Positions 1 to 8,984 are shown, counted from the stretch's first letter. The stretch is DNA of 33,574 nucleotides from an uncultured Dialister sp. (GCA_900543165.1 UQQQ01000022.1:1-33574); one strand, 5' to 3'. Notes: generated from the sequence alone by a model not told the origin. Program-made: numbers and translations.

Positions 1-53
1 GATAGACAGATAGACAGATAGACAGATAGACAGATAGACAGATAGACAGATAG
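1..53. repeat. 8-bp tandem repeat (GATAGACA), about 6.6 copies
   Basis: Uninterrupted octamer GATAGACA repeated from the first base to position 53, immediately before the open part of an acyltransferase frame. Because 8 and 3 are coprime, every + strand frame reads the same 24-nt codon cycle, and that cycle contains TAG. The array therefore cannot be translated through on the + strand. It continues past the window edge, so its true length is unknown. It may be a length-variable spacer, a phase-variation tract or an assembly-end artefact. Confidence 0.9.
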
Positions 54-380
54 CGCATAGCATGGATTGATATTGCAAAGGGAATAGCAATAATTTTGGT
101 GGTTATAGGTCACTGTATTCCGGATGCAGCAAGCAGTACAGGCATCTCGGTGACGGGATATCGCTGGCTTCATGATATAATTTATTCCTTTCATATGCCT
201 CTGTTTTTCTTTCTGTCAGGCTATATGATTGTACGCAAGAATTTTGTGAAAGCAGGTAAACGGCCATTAGATATCATAAAGAGTCGTTGGAAAAGGCTGA
301 TGGTGCCATATATGTTTGTCGGTCTCTGTTATGCACCCTTTAAACCTAAGATGAACAGAGAAGTAGAACTACACTATTAA
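54..380 (+). pseudogene. Acyltransferase 3 family fragment, both ends lost
   Basis: From position 54 the frame reads RIAWIDIAKGIAIILVVIGH, the typical first membrane helix of OafA/NodX-type acyltransferase 3 proteins. These multi-spanning membrane enzymes O-acylate cell-surface sugars. A second hydrophobic segment (FFFLSGYMIV) and a basic loop (KSRWKRLMVPY) follow. The family is normally about 330-380 residues; only about 97 remain. Upstream, the frame hits TAG in the octamer array and no good start codon is visible before it (a TTG at 96 is too late to be native). Downstream, the frame runs into the IS inverted repeat at 343 and ends inside the element. The family call is firm; loss of function is inferred from the missing three quarters of the protein. 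Confidence 0.8.
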
Positions 381-1634
381 CCCAAAATGAGAGACGAATA
401 TTTTTTCAAGTCCACATGGCTTGGCACTTTCAAATTTAAGAGTTCGTAATAATTTCTTACTTGTTTATTTGGCGTCTCAACCGTTACAATCTGGTCTCGG
501 CCCAGCATACACATGAGTGATTGCGTTTTCCCGTATATTTCAGAAAGGGATCTTCTACTGCTATCCACGACCCTTCGTAAGTTGAAAACTATGATTGTAT
601 CAATAATGTCGTGTAGAATTTTTCCCCGTACGGTTTCATCAGTCCATTTACTAAGCGGCAGCATCTCCAGATATTCTTTGCTGGTTTTGAATGCTATCTC
701 AATCTGAGTTCTTTCAAAGTAGTTTGTCAGCAGCTTTTCCGGTGTTGTTTCCAAATTAGAAATCAGAATGAAAAAACCGTATTTAACAGTCATCCAGTCT
801 TTATCTTTCATTGCGGCAAATTCTTCCTCATGCTCAGACAAATAATCTCCATACCTTTTTAATGCATTATTCTGATACACATATACATAGGCATATTCCG
901 ACCGGCCGAACAGAGTGATGGATTTTCTCTTACCAAAATATGTATGGTGGTTACGTATGAAAAATTTATTTTCCCTTTCCAAAGAGAGGCTTTACCTGCC
1001 AATACAGCTCTTTAAAAGGCTATCCGTGCCGGGCAGGCATACGCCCAATCAATGCCTTGCCTGAACCGATATGAAATGCCTCAATAAGAGACTGTGGGAT
1101 GTAGCCAGCATCCAAAACCAGCGAATCTATCACAATTCCAAGACTTTCTGCCACATCATTGAGCACATTCATAATCGTGCTTATATCAGGAAGCTTGCCG
1201 TGAATAATGTCATACCATACCGGTAAACCTGTTGCTTCATCAAGTACCAGTATCAAACGCACCATAGTGTCTGAAGCGGCTATACCATGGTAGGATAAAA
1301 CGTTGAAAGGATTGTTCATAATGTCGTTTGGAAGCGGTGTGGAGTCAACATAACATCCTTTGCCAAAGGCAGGACAATACTTTTGCATATAGTTTACAAA
1401 GCTTTTGGAAAAAGTCAGTTTAGTACGATCATCGCCCATCATAGAGAAATAACGGGAGTCCGTGTGCAGGGATGAAAGTATAATATCTTTTAAAAGATAA
1501 GAAGCAAAAGACTTCTCAATAAAATCGTCACAAGATATCTTGGACCCGTCTTTCAACACTCCATGAAGTACATGAGCAAGAAAGCGTCATAGTCCGATTT
1601 TTTCTGATTTTTTCTGATTAGTTCATCTTAGGTT
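343..1634 (-). mobile_element. IS4-type insertion sequence with 14-bp terminal inverted repeats
   Basis: AACCTAAGATGAAC at 343-356 is the exact reverse complement of 1621-1634, and the transposase remnant fills the space between. That gives a 1292-bp element with both ends. The bases flanking the two ends (CACCCTTTA to the left, AAATAATTG to the right) show no target duplication. The left flank is acyltransferase coding sequence and the right flank is not. Either DNA next to the element was deleted or two copies recombined. The element end lies only 62 bp before the start of the restriction-like cassette. Confidence 0.8.
377..1559 (-). pseudogene. IS4-family DDE transposase, broken by a stop and a frameshift
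   Basis: Two consecutive reading frames on the - strand form one transposase. The upstream part (1559-1020) carries the first two catalytic aspartates (CYVDSTPLPND and SLVLDAGYIP). The downstream part (982-377) carries the glutamate in the IS4 signature FERTQIEIAFK. Between them an in-frame TAG at 1022-1020 follows RMPARHG. The same frame then continues as PFKELYWQVKPLFGKGK before a one-base slip into the second frame near 985. An additional stop lies just upstream of the GTG at 1559, so the N-terminus is also doubtful. With at least two lesions in about 400 codons the enzyme should be inactive, although the inverted repeats could still be moved by a related transposase elsewhere in the genome. 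Confidence 0.85.
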
Positions 1635-1696
1635 AAATAATTGATTTATGAAAAGCTATGGATAGTAATGTTCATGAACAAAGGGAGGTTATTTCG

Positions 1697-3853
1697 ATGG
1701 AAAGGTTAAAATATGAAGTTGAAGATGAGACCATAGCCGAACTTTTAGGGGTCCAGAATTTTACAAATGAAATGTCGGCAATGTTGGAGCTTGTTAAAAA
1801 TGCTTATGATGCGCAGGCTAAATATTTGACTTTGGATTTTAGCAATGGCCATTTGGTCATTGAAGATGATGGTATTGGGATGAATGCTGATGATATCCGC
1901 AAACACTGGATGCATGTCGGGAAAAGTGATAAGGGCTATTTTTCGCTGATAGATAAGGACGGTAAACAGAGGGTCTTAGCCGGATCAAAAGGGGTCGGGA
2001 GATTTGCATTGGCAAGGTTGGGAAGAAAAGTAAAAATGATCACTCAAAAGATGGGCTCTTGTCCTGTTGAATGGAATACTGATTGGGGTGAATCTACTCT
2101 TGAGGAATATTTAGGAGATAATGCCCTTTCGTGCGGGCATGGCACTAAAATAGATATTTCCTTGCTTCGTGATCGTTGGACTGATAAGAGGATATCAAGT
2201 TTAACGAATTATTTATCTATTACTTATAACGATGACCAAATGAAGATTCAAATTTTGCCGCAGCAGAAGCTGCCCGTACAGTATATATTTCACAATCCGG
2301 AATTAGGAAGAACCCATGTCAGCACTATTCATTTAAACTATGATGGACAGAATCTTTTAACGTACGACATTAAGAATGACGAGTTTCTTGAGGATGCACA
2401 GAAATATTGTGGAAACTTGGATATTCATGAAGATATTAATTCCGTCAATATCTTTAATGAACTATCCACAAACGATGATTTTGACTTGTCAAAAGATGAA
2501 CTTGGTGATGATTTAAAAAAGCTTGGAAATTTCTCTGCTGAATTTTACTTTTCGTTGAAGTCAAGTACAATGACAGATAAAGAAAATTTTTTATATAAAT
2601 ATGAAACACTACAGGACCGTTATGATTATGGTATTGTTTTATATAGGAATGCTTTTAGCATTGCTTCTTTTGATGGAAGTCAAGATTGGCTTGAGCTTAA
2701 TAGGCGTGTTAGAAGTTCTCCTGCAGCTGCAACTCATCCTACTGGCTCCTGGCGTGTACGGGCGAATCAGATTTCCGGGTATGTTATGATAGATAAAGCT
2801 CATAATCCTCAATTAAAGGACATGGCCAATCGTCAGGGACTTGAAGAAAATATATATTATAAACTTTTAGTAAAAATAGTAACCATTGGAATTTCCTGTT
2901 TTGAAAGATATCGGCAAAAAATTATACGTAGTATTAATAAGAAAAATGAGAAGATCGTAAGAAAACAAACTCCGGTATTAGATAAAGTGCTGAAGACACC
3001 AGAATCGGTACATGGATTATCTGCATCTCAAATACGAGGTCTACATAATGAACTAAATACAATAAGGAAAGAGACGAAACATATTGAACAACAGAAGAAA
3101 GAAATAGAAGGAAGATATCATTATGATGTAAGAGTTTTAAATGTTTTTGTAACAATTGGATTAAAAGCTGCTGCTATAGCGCATGAAGCTGGTAATGATT
3201 TGAATACCATTGATAAAAACTACGAACGTATTGTGAAGGCATTAAAGACGTATGGTTTTTGGGAAGAACTTAATTCACCGGAAAAAACGCAGCATGTATA
3301 TAAAAATGTGCCGGAATTGCTTTTAAGGTGCAAAGATGTTAATCATAAGACATCTATCTTTATAAAGACCATGCTCGAACAGATAGAAAAGCATAGGTTT
3401 CAAAACCGTCGCCTTAATGTCAATAAAGAAATCAATCGAATTGCGCAAAAATGGATGCGAGATTATGCTAAAATAAAGATCAAAGTTTTGATTAGTAGCA
3501 CAATTGAAGTAGACGGTTCTTCTGATATATTTGATACGATTTTTGACAATCTTATTTTGAACAGCTGGCAGCAGAATAGTACTTCCAATCAGAATCTTAA
3601 TGTCAAAATATGCGCTTCCAGGGTAAATGGTTTTTTAGAGATGTCTTATAGAGATGATGGTGCAGGGCTTTCCCAAAAATATATAAATAACCCCAGACGA
3701 ATATTGGAAGTTCATGAAACATCGCGCAAGGACGGGCATGGTTTAGGAATGTGGATAGTTAATAATACAATTCAAATGACAGGCGGAGAGGTTGTCGATA
3801 TAGACGGGCATGGTGGCTTTAGTATTCGATTTTGCTTAGGAGATAGATTATGA
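1697..3853 (+). CDS. Soluble histidine kinase with additional N-terminal GHKL ATPase
   Basis: The protein is 718 residues from ATG 1697, chosen because GGGAGG sits at 1683-1688; an in-frame ATG at 1658 lacks such a site. Two GHKL ATP-binding modules are visible. The N-terminal one resembles Hsp90/MORC/MutL-type domains: N-box ELVKNAYDA (N35), G1 EDDGIGM (56-62) and GSKGVGRFA (96-104). The C-terminal one is kinase-like: N-box FDNLILNSWQQN (N622), G1 DDGAG (653-657) and DGHGLGM (679-685). Before it, IAHEAGNDL places His496 in a DHp-like H-box preceded by a coiled-coil stretch rich in K, E and Q. No membrane segment or signal peptide is seen, so sensing should be cytoplasmic. Its stop overlaps the next start (ATGA), and that next gene encodes a receiver, a natural phosphotransfer partner. 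What it senses is unknown. G+C is roughly one third by eye, far below the housekeeping genes. Confidence 0.8.
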   Translation: MERLKYEVEDETIAELLGVQNFTNEMSAMLELVKNAYDAQAKYLTLDFSNGHLVIEDDGIGMNADDIRKHWMHVGKSDKGYFSLIDKDGKQRVLAGSKGVGRFALARLGRKVKMITQKMGSCPVEWNTDWGESTLEEYLGDNALSCGHGTKIDISLLRDRWTDKRISSLTNYLSITYNDDQMKIQILPQQKLPVQYIFHNPELGRTHVSTIHLNYDGQNLLTYDIKNDEFLEDAQKYCGNLDIHEDINSVNIFNELSTNDDFDLSKDELGDDLKKLGNFSAEFYFSLKSSTMTDKENFLYKYETLQDRYDYGIVLYRNAFSIASFDGSQDWLELNRRVRSSPAAATHPTGSWRVRANQISGYVMIDKAHNPQLKDMANRQGLEENIYYKLLVKIVTIGISCFERYRQKIIRSINKKNEKIVRKQTPVLDKVLKTPESVHGLSASQIRGLHNELNTIRKETKHIEQQKKEIEGRYHYDVRVLNVFVTIGLKAAAIAHEAGNDLNTIDKNYERIVKALKTYGFWEELNSPEKTQHVYKNVPELLLRCKDVNHKTSIFIKTMLEQIEKHRFQNRRLNVNKEINRIAQKWMRDYAKIKIKVLISSTIEVDGSSDIFDTIFDNLILNSWQQNSTSNQNLNVKICASRVNGFLEMSYRDDGAGLSQKYINNPRRILEVHETSRKDGHGLGMWIVNNTIQMTGGEVVDIDGHGGFSIRFCLGDRL

Positions 3854-4506
3854 CGAGTGAAATTAACGAGAGCAAGGTTTCAATTAAAATTGTTTATATT
3901 GACGATCGTGTTGACGAGGGGGTATCGGAATATTTAAGTGAAATTTATACCAGTCAACCATATCATGATGCAGTAACACAAAGGATTGCTATTAAGGATT
4001 ATAAAGAGATTCCCTTTAAAAAGGATGCTACTTATGAAAAATTACTCTCAAATTCAGATGTGCGAGAGGCAAATATTATTATCATTGACAATTATCTTTT
4101 TGAGGAACGGAATGCAAGAGATAAATTTACTGGGAAACAATTTAAGCTTATATTGCAGGAAGTTTTTCCCTTTATTCAGACATTGGTGATTACACAAGAT
4201 CAAAACTTAGAGGGGCGGAATGTCGTACATAAATATGATAGTTTAAAGTCAGATATTGAGAGTAAACAGTATTATAAAAACGAGTTAGAAAAACGACTGG
4301 ATGATGCAATTTCTGGTATATTGGAATATCGAGATGAGTCTAAAAAGCTTGCCCAGGATATAAAAGCTGATGGGAATTTATTATTTGAGCGAATTGACAA
4401 TTCTCTTAAGGGAATCAATGCTTATGAGGCTTTAACCAAACAGGATATAGATACATTGGTAAAAGCGTTCAAGGAGTTGAAAGAAAATGTCAACAAAAAG
4501 GATTGA
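3850..4506 (+). CDS. Receiver-domain response regulator without DNA-binding output
   Basis: The protein is 218 residues and starts inside the kinase stop codon (ATGA). Residues 12-130 follow the receiver fold: an acidic pair IDD (D18, D19), the likely phospho-acceptor D80 at the end of IIIIDN, the switch threonine T115 in LVITQD, and the conserved lysine K128 in VVHKYD. The remainder (about 135-218) is predominantly charged helix with heptad-like spacing. I see no helix-turn-helix, so this is unlikely to be a promoter-binding regulator and more likely signals by protein contact. Its 3' end overlaps the HNH gene by 20 bases, an arrangement suggesting coupled translation and a direct partnership. 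Sequence divergence from standard receivers is high, so the assignment rests on the ordered catalytic residues and on the adjacent kinase. Confidence 0.7.
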   Translation: MTSEINESKVSIKIVYIDDRVDEGVSEYLSEIYTSQPYHDAVTQRIAIKDYKEIPFKKDATYEKLLSNSDVREANIIIIDNYLFEERNARDKFTGKQFKLILQEVFPFIQTLVITQDQNLEGRNVVHKYDSLKSDIESKQYYKNELEKRLDDAISGILEYRDESKKLAQDIKADGNLLFERIDNSLKGINAYEALTKQDIDTLVKAFKELKENVNKKD

Positions 4507-5161
4507 TTATAGGACCACTTCAGGACAATTGGCATATCAGAATATTGAGCAGAAAAAAGCTGAGTTGACAAGGAATATTCACAAAGAGCATTCTAACCAG
4601 AAAATAGATTACAATTTGATTAAAAATCGAGAATCACATTTTTATGAGGATTTTTGTACTATATATAATTGGAGCTGTGCTTATTGTGGTGCAAAGAGTG
4701 GTATTATTGATTCACAACTATTTGAAATTGATCACTATATCTGCCAATCAGCTTTTCCCAAATCCACGGAGGGACGAGCAAAGGCTGGGGAAGTGAATAA
4801 TCTGGTATTAGCATGTCACGATTGTAATAGGAGGAAAAGTGACTTCAAATTGGAAGGGAAATATGGTATTTTGCTGAACCCCGACAATAATGCTATTGCT
4901 AAAATATTCTATCGAAGCGATGACTATTATATAAAGGTCGCAGATGAATATAAAAGTGATCAAATAATATGTCAATTTTATGCTCAGCTGAATTTGGGAA
5001 GTGAATTAAAGCGTTTGGACTATCTGCTTCTTAATGTAAAAGAATTGGAAGATCAGCAGTCAGAAGTTAACTGTATTGTAAGTGATAAATTAGACAAAAT
5101 CTTTTCCTATTTGTTGAAAAAGCGGAATGCCTCATCATACAAGCTGTCAACAACAAATTAA
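4487..5161 (+). CDS. HNH endonuclease
   Basis: The protein is 224 residues; its start is supported by AAGGAG at 4471-4476. It carries a zinc-stabilised HNH (beta-beta-alpha metal) nuclease core. CAYC (C64, C67) supplies the first zinc pair and FEIDHYICQS the catalytic His83 region. NNLVLACHDCNRRKSD supplies the structural asparagines 104-105, the second zinc pair (C110, C113) and N114. The N-terminal 60 residues are charged and helical, and the C-terminal 90 have no motif I recognise. HNH cores of this sort occur in Type II and IV restriction enzymes, in McrA-like proteins and in defence effectors such as PtuB. Lying between a receiver gene and an adenine methyltransferase, it is best read as the nuclease of a restriction-like system. 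Specificity cannot be read from sequence. Confidence 0.85.
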   Translation: MSTKRIDYRTTSGQLAYQNIEQKKAELTRNIHKEHSNQKIDYNLIKNRESHFYEDFCTIYNWSCAYCGAKSGIIDSQLFEIDHYICQSAFPKSTEGRAKAGEVNNLVLACHDCNRRKSDFKLEGKYGILLNPDNNAIAKIFYRSDDYYIKVADEYKSDQIICQFYAQLNLGSELKRLDYLLLNVKELEDQQSEVNCIVSDKLDKIFSYLLKKRNASSYKLSTTN

Positions 5162-5201
5162 TGGGAATGTTATTGACGGCTTTATGGAGGGGCAAGGCAT
5201 C

Positions 5202-6776
5202 ATGCTTCAAAAAGAATCAGGAACTTATTATACTCCTGAATGTACTGTTGAATTTATGTGTGACTATATAGCTGAACATAAAGAAAAATCTGGGGCTATA
5301 CTTGAACCCAGTGCTGGAGATGGGCGCTTTATTAGCGCTTTACAAAAAAGGAACTATGGGAAGTTTTATGCTGCTGTTGAGTATGATGCTGATAAAATAA
5401 AGGAATTAAATGCCAAGATTAGTTCACCTTTGACGCGTGTTATTGCCAAAGATTTCTTGCAGGCTATTAAAAGTTGGGAAAGAAAATATGATTTAGTCAT
5501 AGGTAATCCACCTTACATTAATATAAAAAATATGGAGGAATCTTTCTTACAAGAGGGCAGATTATTATGCAAAGATTATGGGTTGCCCGAAAACTTAATA
5601 AAAAACTCTTGGGTAGCATTCATACTTGGCGCAATGAAAGTTTTAACTTCATCAGGGTGTATTTTTTTTGTGTTGCCTATGGAATTTTTGCAGGTAAAAT
5701 ATGCAGAAAAACTGAGAGGATTTTTAGAAGAGCATTTTGATACAATTCATATTATAACGTTTAAAGAAAAAATGTTTCCTGAAATTGAACAAAACACCTG
5801 CTTGGTATATTTAACTAACGAGGAGAGAGAAGTTCCTTATATATGTTATAGACAGTATGAGACTTTATCTAGTAAAGATGTGCTGTATCAATCTCAAATA
5901 AAGAAAAATAAGCCTTTGAAGAAGTGGACGAATGCAGTTCTGTCAGATTCTGATATTGATTTATTGAAAACACTGGAAGGGCATTTTGAGCCAATTTCTA
6001 ATTTTGCTTCCAGTAGACCTGGAATTGTTACTGGAGCTAATAAAATATTTATATTAAATCAGGCGGAGGTGGAAAGGTTTCAATGTGATAAATTTGTAAA
6101 GCCTATCATCTCTAAAGCTGCGATGGTACGTAATTCTATTAATATTGACCAAGATTTGATAGATGGCTTAGCTGATGCAGGTGAAAAAATCTTTTTTTTG
6201 GATTTAAATGGAATTAATGAAGATGATATGTCAAGAGAACTCATTCGGTATTTGCAGGAATCTGGAGAAATAAAACGAAATAACATTGAAATCCGTAAAA
6301 GCTATAAATGTTCCCGTAGGGATCCATGGTATGCCGTACCTGTAACCAAAAGTGGAACTGCAGTGTTTTTTAAAAGATATGATACGATTCCTCGTATTTG
6401 CATAAAGCCAGAAGAAATATTCACGACTGATATCGCATATAATTTGTTTTTCAAAGAGGAAATCGATTCGGAAAGTTTTGCTTTTTCTTTTTATAATTCA
6501 CTTACATTAGCTCTTTGCGAATATTCTGGACGTTACTATGCTGGCGGAGTTTCGGAATTGATACCCGAGGAGTTTAAGCAGTTATCTATCCCTTATTCTC
6601 TTATAGGTAAGGATGACATAGAAAAGCTGAAGTGTATGTTCCGTAAAAATTCGTCCATAGAAGATATATTGGATTTTGTGGATAATTTTACATTAAGTAA
6701 TACTATTTCCCCCAAAAATATTATGCAGCTTCGGCTAATTCGGGAAAAATTGATAAAACGGAGAAAATCTCATTGA
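5202..6776 (+). CDS. N6-adenine DNA methyltransferase, Eco57I/TaqI-like
   Basis: The protein is 524 residues from ATG 5202. I prefer this start because GGAGGGG lies at 5186-5192 and it clears the end of the HNH gene; in-frame ATGs at 5127 and 5184 exist. The N-terminal Rossmann domain has the AdoMet motif ILEPSAGDGRF (about 34-44) and the catalytic NPPY (102-105) that marks adenine-N6 methylases of the gamma class. The C-terminal half, beginning near SRPGIVTGANKIFIL, looks like a target-recognition region of TaqI/Eco57I-type enzymes. No nuclease or helicase domain is fused, so cleavage would have to come from the HNH gene upstream. The expected role is protective methylation of the host target sites. 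It is the last gene of the cassette; no clear terminator was found after it. Confidence 0.88.
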   Translation: MLQKESGTYYTPECTVEFMCDYIAEHKEKSGAILEPSAGDGRFISALQKRNYGKFYAAVEYDADKIKELNAKISSPLTRVIAKDFLQAIKSWERKYDLVIGNPPYINIKNMEESFLQEGRLLCKDYGLPENLIKNSWVAFILGAMKVLTSSGCIFFVLPMEFLQVKYAEKLRGFLEEHFDTIHIITFKEKMFPEIEQNTCLVYLTNEEREVPYICYRQYETLSSKDVLYQSQIKKNKPLKKWTNAVLSDSDIDLLKTLEGHFEPISNFASSRPGIVTGANKIFILNQAEVERFQCDKFVKPIISKAAMVRNSINIDQDLIDGLADAGEKIFFLDLNGINEDDMSRELIRYLQESGEIKRNNIEIRKSYKCSRRDPWYAVPVTKSGTAVFFKRYDTIPRICIKPEEIFTTDIAYNLFFKEEIDSESFAFSFYNSLTLALCEYSGRYYAGGVSELIPEEFKQLSIPYSLIGKDDIEKLKCMFRKNSSIEDILDFVDNFTLSNTISPKNIMQLRLIREKLIKRRKSH

Positions 6777-7279
6777 AGATTATACTTTTCAGAACCACTC
6801 AATATGTGTGTGCTATATGGTACGCAATAGGGAGCCAGCAGCTTCAGGTGCATGACTTCTTCCTATATTATTCGTATTTGCAACGTTATTGTATGTTTTT
6901 GGCAGGTTGGCAACAGACTAGCTCTCCAACGTGTATCGGGTATTGAAAAGTAGGTGGTTTTCTACTGTGTATTAGGTGACCCTTGTGGAGTGTAGTACTC
7001 ACTAGCATGATACTAGATTGATAATATATCTTTCTGGAAATCTTGAAATTCAGAGAAAATGTAACTTGGATTCTCGGATCATAACAAACAGGAATTCAGG
7101 GGGCATTACCTCAAATTCATGATAAAATCTAGTAACCTGGATTCTTGAATTACATAACAAGAATTCGCAGGAAGTAATAGATTAAATCAACAATAAAATC
7201 CGATAAGCACTATATTAAGCATTGAGTTTAGATAGTTATGTGATGTAATTTATTTAGATTACATAACGAGGTGAAACCC
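6777..7279. other. Intergenic region between the cassette and the IS1634-like transposase
   Basis: Five hundred AT-rich bases without a credible gene. The second half holds two diverged copies of a roughly 72-bp unit (see the repeat entry). Just before the transposase, GTTATGTGATGTAAT at about 7234-7248 can pair with ATTACATAAC at 7258-7267. This could be the left end of the insertion sequence or a promoter hairpin. No terminator was recognised. Confidence 0.6.
7060..7203. repeat. Two diverged tandem copies of a roughly 72-bp unit
   Basis: Both copies begin GTAAC-T/C-TGGATTCT, share ATAACA and GAATTC in the middle, and end with an AAATC/ATAAAATC block. The first starts near 7060 and the second near 7132. 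Divergence is considerable, so the duplication is old. They may be IS-end-related or regulatory; nothing in them codes. Confidence 0.55.
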
Positions 7280-8911
7280 ATGGCTATAGTTCGACAGAAC
7301 GACAAACGCAGTGGTATTACATATGTCTACGAATCAACTTCTTACTGGGACAAGGAGAAGCAGCAGATCCGCTCTCATCGGAAGCTTATTGGCCGTCTTG
7401 ACCCCGAAACTGGTAAGGTGGTTCCCACTAAAGGTTGAGGAAAGAGACGTGGCCAGTCAAAGGACAAAGCCCCTGTACTCAGAAAAAGAGGCCCGGTGCC
7501 GTCAATTCACACCAAGCGGCTTTTCTATGGCGCTACCTACCTCTTTGACCAGATTGGAGAGGCTACCGGTGTTGCTGCTGATTTAAAGACCTGCTTTCCC
7601 GACTCTTACCGCCAGATTCAGTCCATTGTCTATTATCTTATCCTTGAGAACAGGAACCTTCTATTCCTGTTTGCCGGGTGGGCAAAGCTCCATAAGCATC
7701 CATACGGTGAGAATATCCCGTCTCAGCGGAGCTCAGAGATTTTCCAGTCCATCTCTGAGAAAGCAAAGATGCGTTTCTTCCGTCTGCAGGGCAGACGGCG
7801 TGCAGAGAAGAAGTGCTGGGCTTATGACACGACATCTATTTCCAGCTGTTCCCAGCTTCTGAAGCAGGTGAAATACGGTAAGAACAAGGACAATGACAAG
7901 CTTCTACAGATTAACCTGGCCCTTCTATTCGGCGAGGAATCGGGACTGCTATTCTATTACCGCAAGCTCTCCGGCAATATACCGGATGTGAAGACCGTAA
8001 ATGAACTGGTACGGGAACTGGATGTCTTTGGCTATGGAAAGATTAAGCTGGTCATGGATCGCGGCTTCTACAGCAAGGATAACATTAACGCCCTGTACCG
8101 GAAGCACTATAAATTCATCATAGGTGTGAGGACGATGCTGGGGTATGTTAAAAATTTCATCACAGAAATCGGGACCGGTAAGGATTCTTACGAGGCATAC
8201 GATGAAAATCATGACCTCTATGCCTTCTCCAAGACCATCACCTGGGATTACGAGCAGAAACGGCCCTACAAGGGGGATGTGCTTAAAGATGAACGGCGTA
8301 TGTACCTTCATCTCTACTATAACCCGGAAAAGCGGTTGGAGGATGAAAAGACGTTAAACTGCAAAGTCAGTAAACTCCAACATGAATTGGAATCAGGGCA
8401 GAGAAAGGCTGACCATGAAAGCGAATACGGCCGGTATTTCATTGTAAAGGAAACACCCAAGCGCGGTATACAGATTACGGTCAATCAGGAAGCAATTGAC
8501 AAGGCGAGGGAACGCTACGGCTTCTTCGCTCTTGTAAGCAATGAGGTCAAAGATCCTCTTCTAGCCTTGAACATATACCGTACGAGAGATGTGGTAGAGA
8601 AGGCCTATTTTGACATCAAAGACCGTCTCAACATGCGCAGGACATTAGTTTCTTCAGAAAGTGCCCTGGAAGGTAAGATTTTTGTCGAATTTGTGGCACT
8701 TATTTACCTTTCCTACATCAAGTAGAGGATGTTTCAGGCAGGGCTGTTTGCCAAGTATACCATGGATGAAGTGCTTGATGAACTTGACTCTATTGAATGC
8801 TTCATAGAGCCGGGGAAAGCCCCAATACAGGGAGAAGTCCTGGCTAAGCAGGAACAGCTCTATAGAGATTTAGGCGTTACACCACTGCTGGCTGCTCCTG
8901 AAAATAGATGA
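7280..8911 (+). pseudogene. IS1634-family transposase with two nonsense codons
   Basis: One frame runs from ATG 7280 (GAGGTG at 7269-7274) to the stop at 8911, 543 codons, the length expected for IS1634-type transposases. It is interrupted by TGA at 7436-7438 (TKG-stop-GKRRGQSKDK) and TAG at 8723-8725 (YLSYIK-stop-RMFQAGLFAKY). Both fit single C-to-T changes, from CGA and CAG. The DDE residues are recognisable in CWAYDTTSISS, LVMDRGFYS and VVEKAYFDIKDRL. No frameshift was found, so inactivation looks fairly recent. Terminal inverted repeats were not identified; the right flank runs straight into another insertion-sequence remnant. An internal restart at 7496 would give only a truncated protein. 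Confidence 0.85.
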
Positions 8912-8984
8912 TTGGTGAAGCGTGGTCAAATGACTCGTTACGTATTTCGGGAATCGAGGATTCAAGGTAAGCTGCGTCCTTGCC

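Noticed and set aside
377..1559. Programmed frameshift or readthrough in the IS4-type transposase
   Set aside because: There is an in-frame TAG as well as a slip about 40 bases later, and IS4-family transposases are normally single uninterrupted frames.
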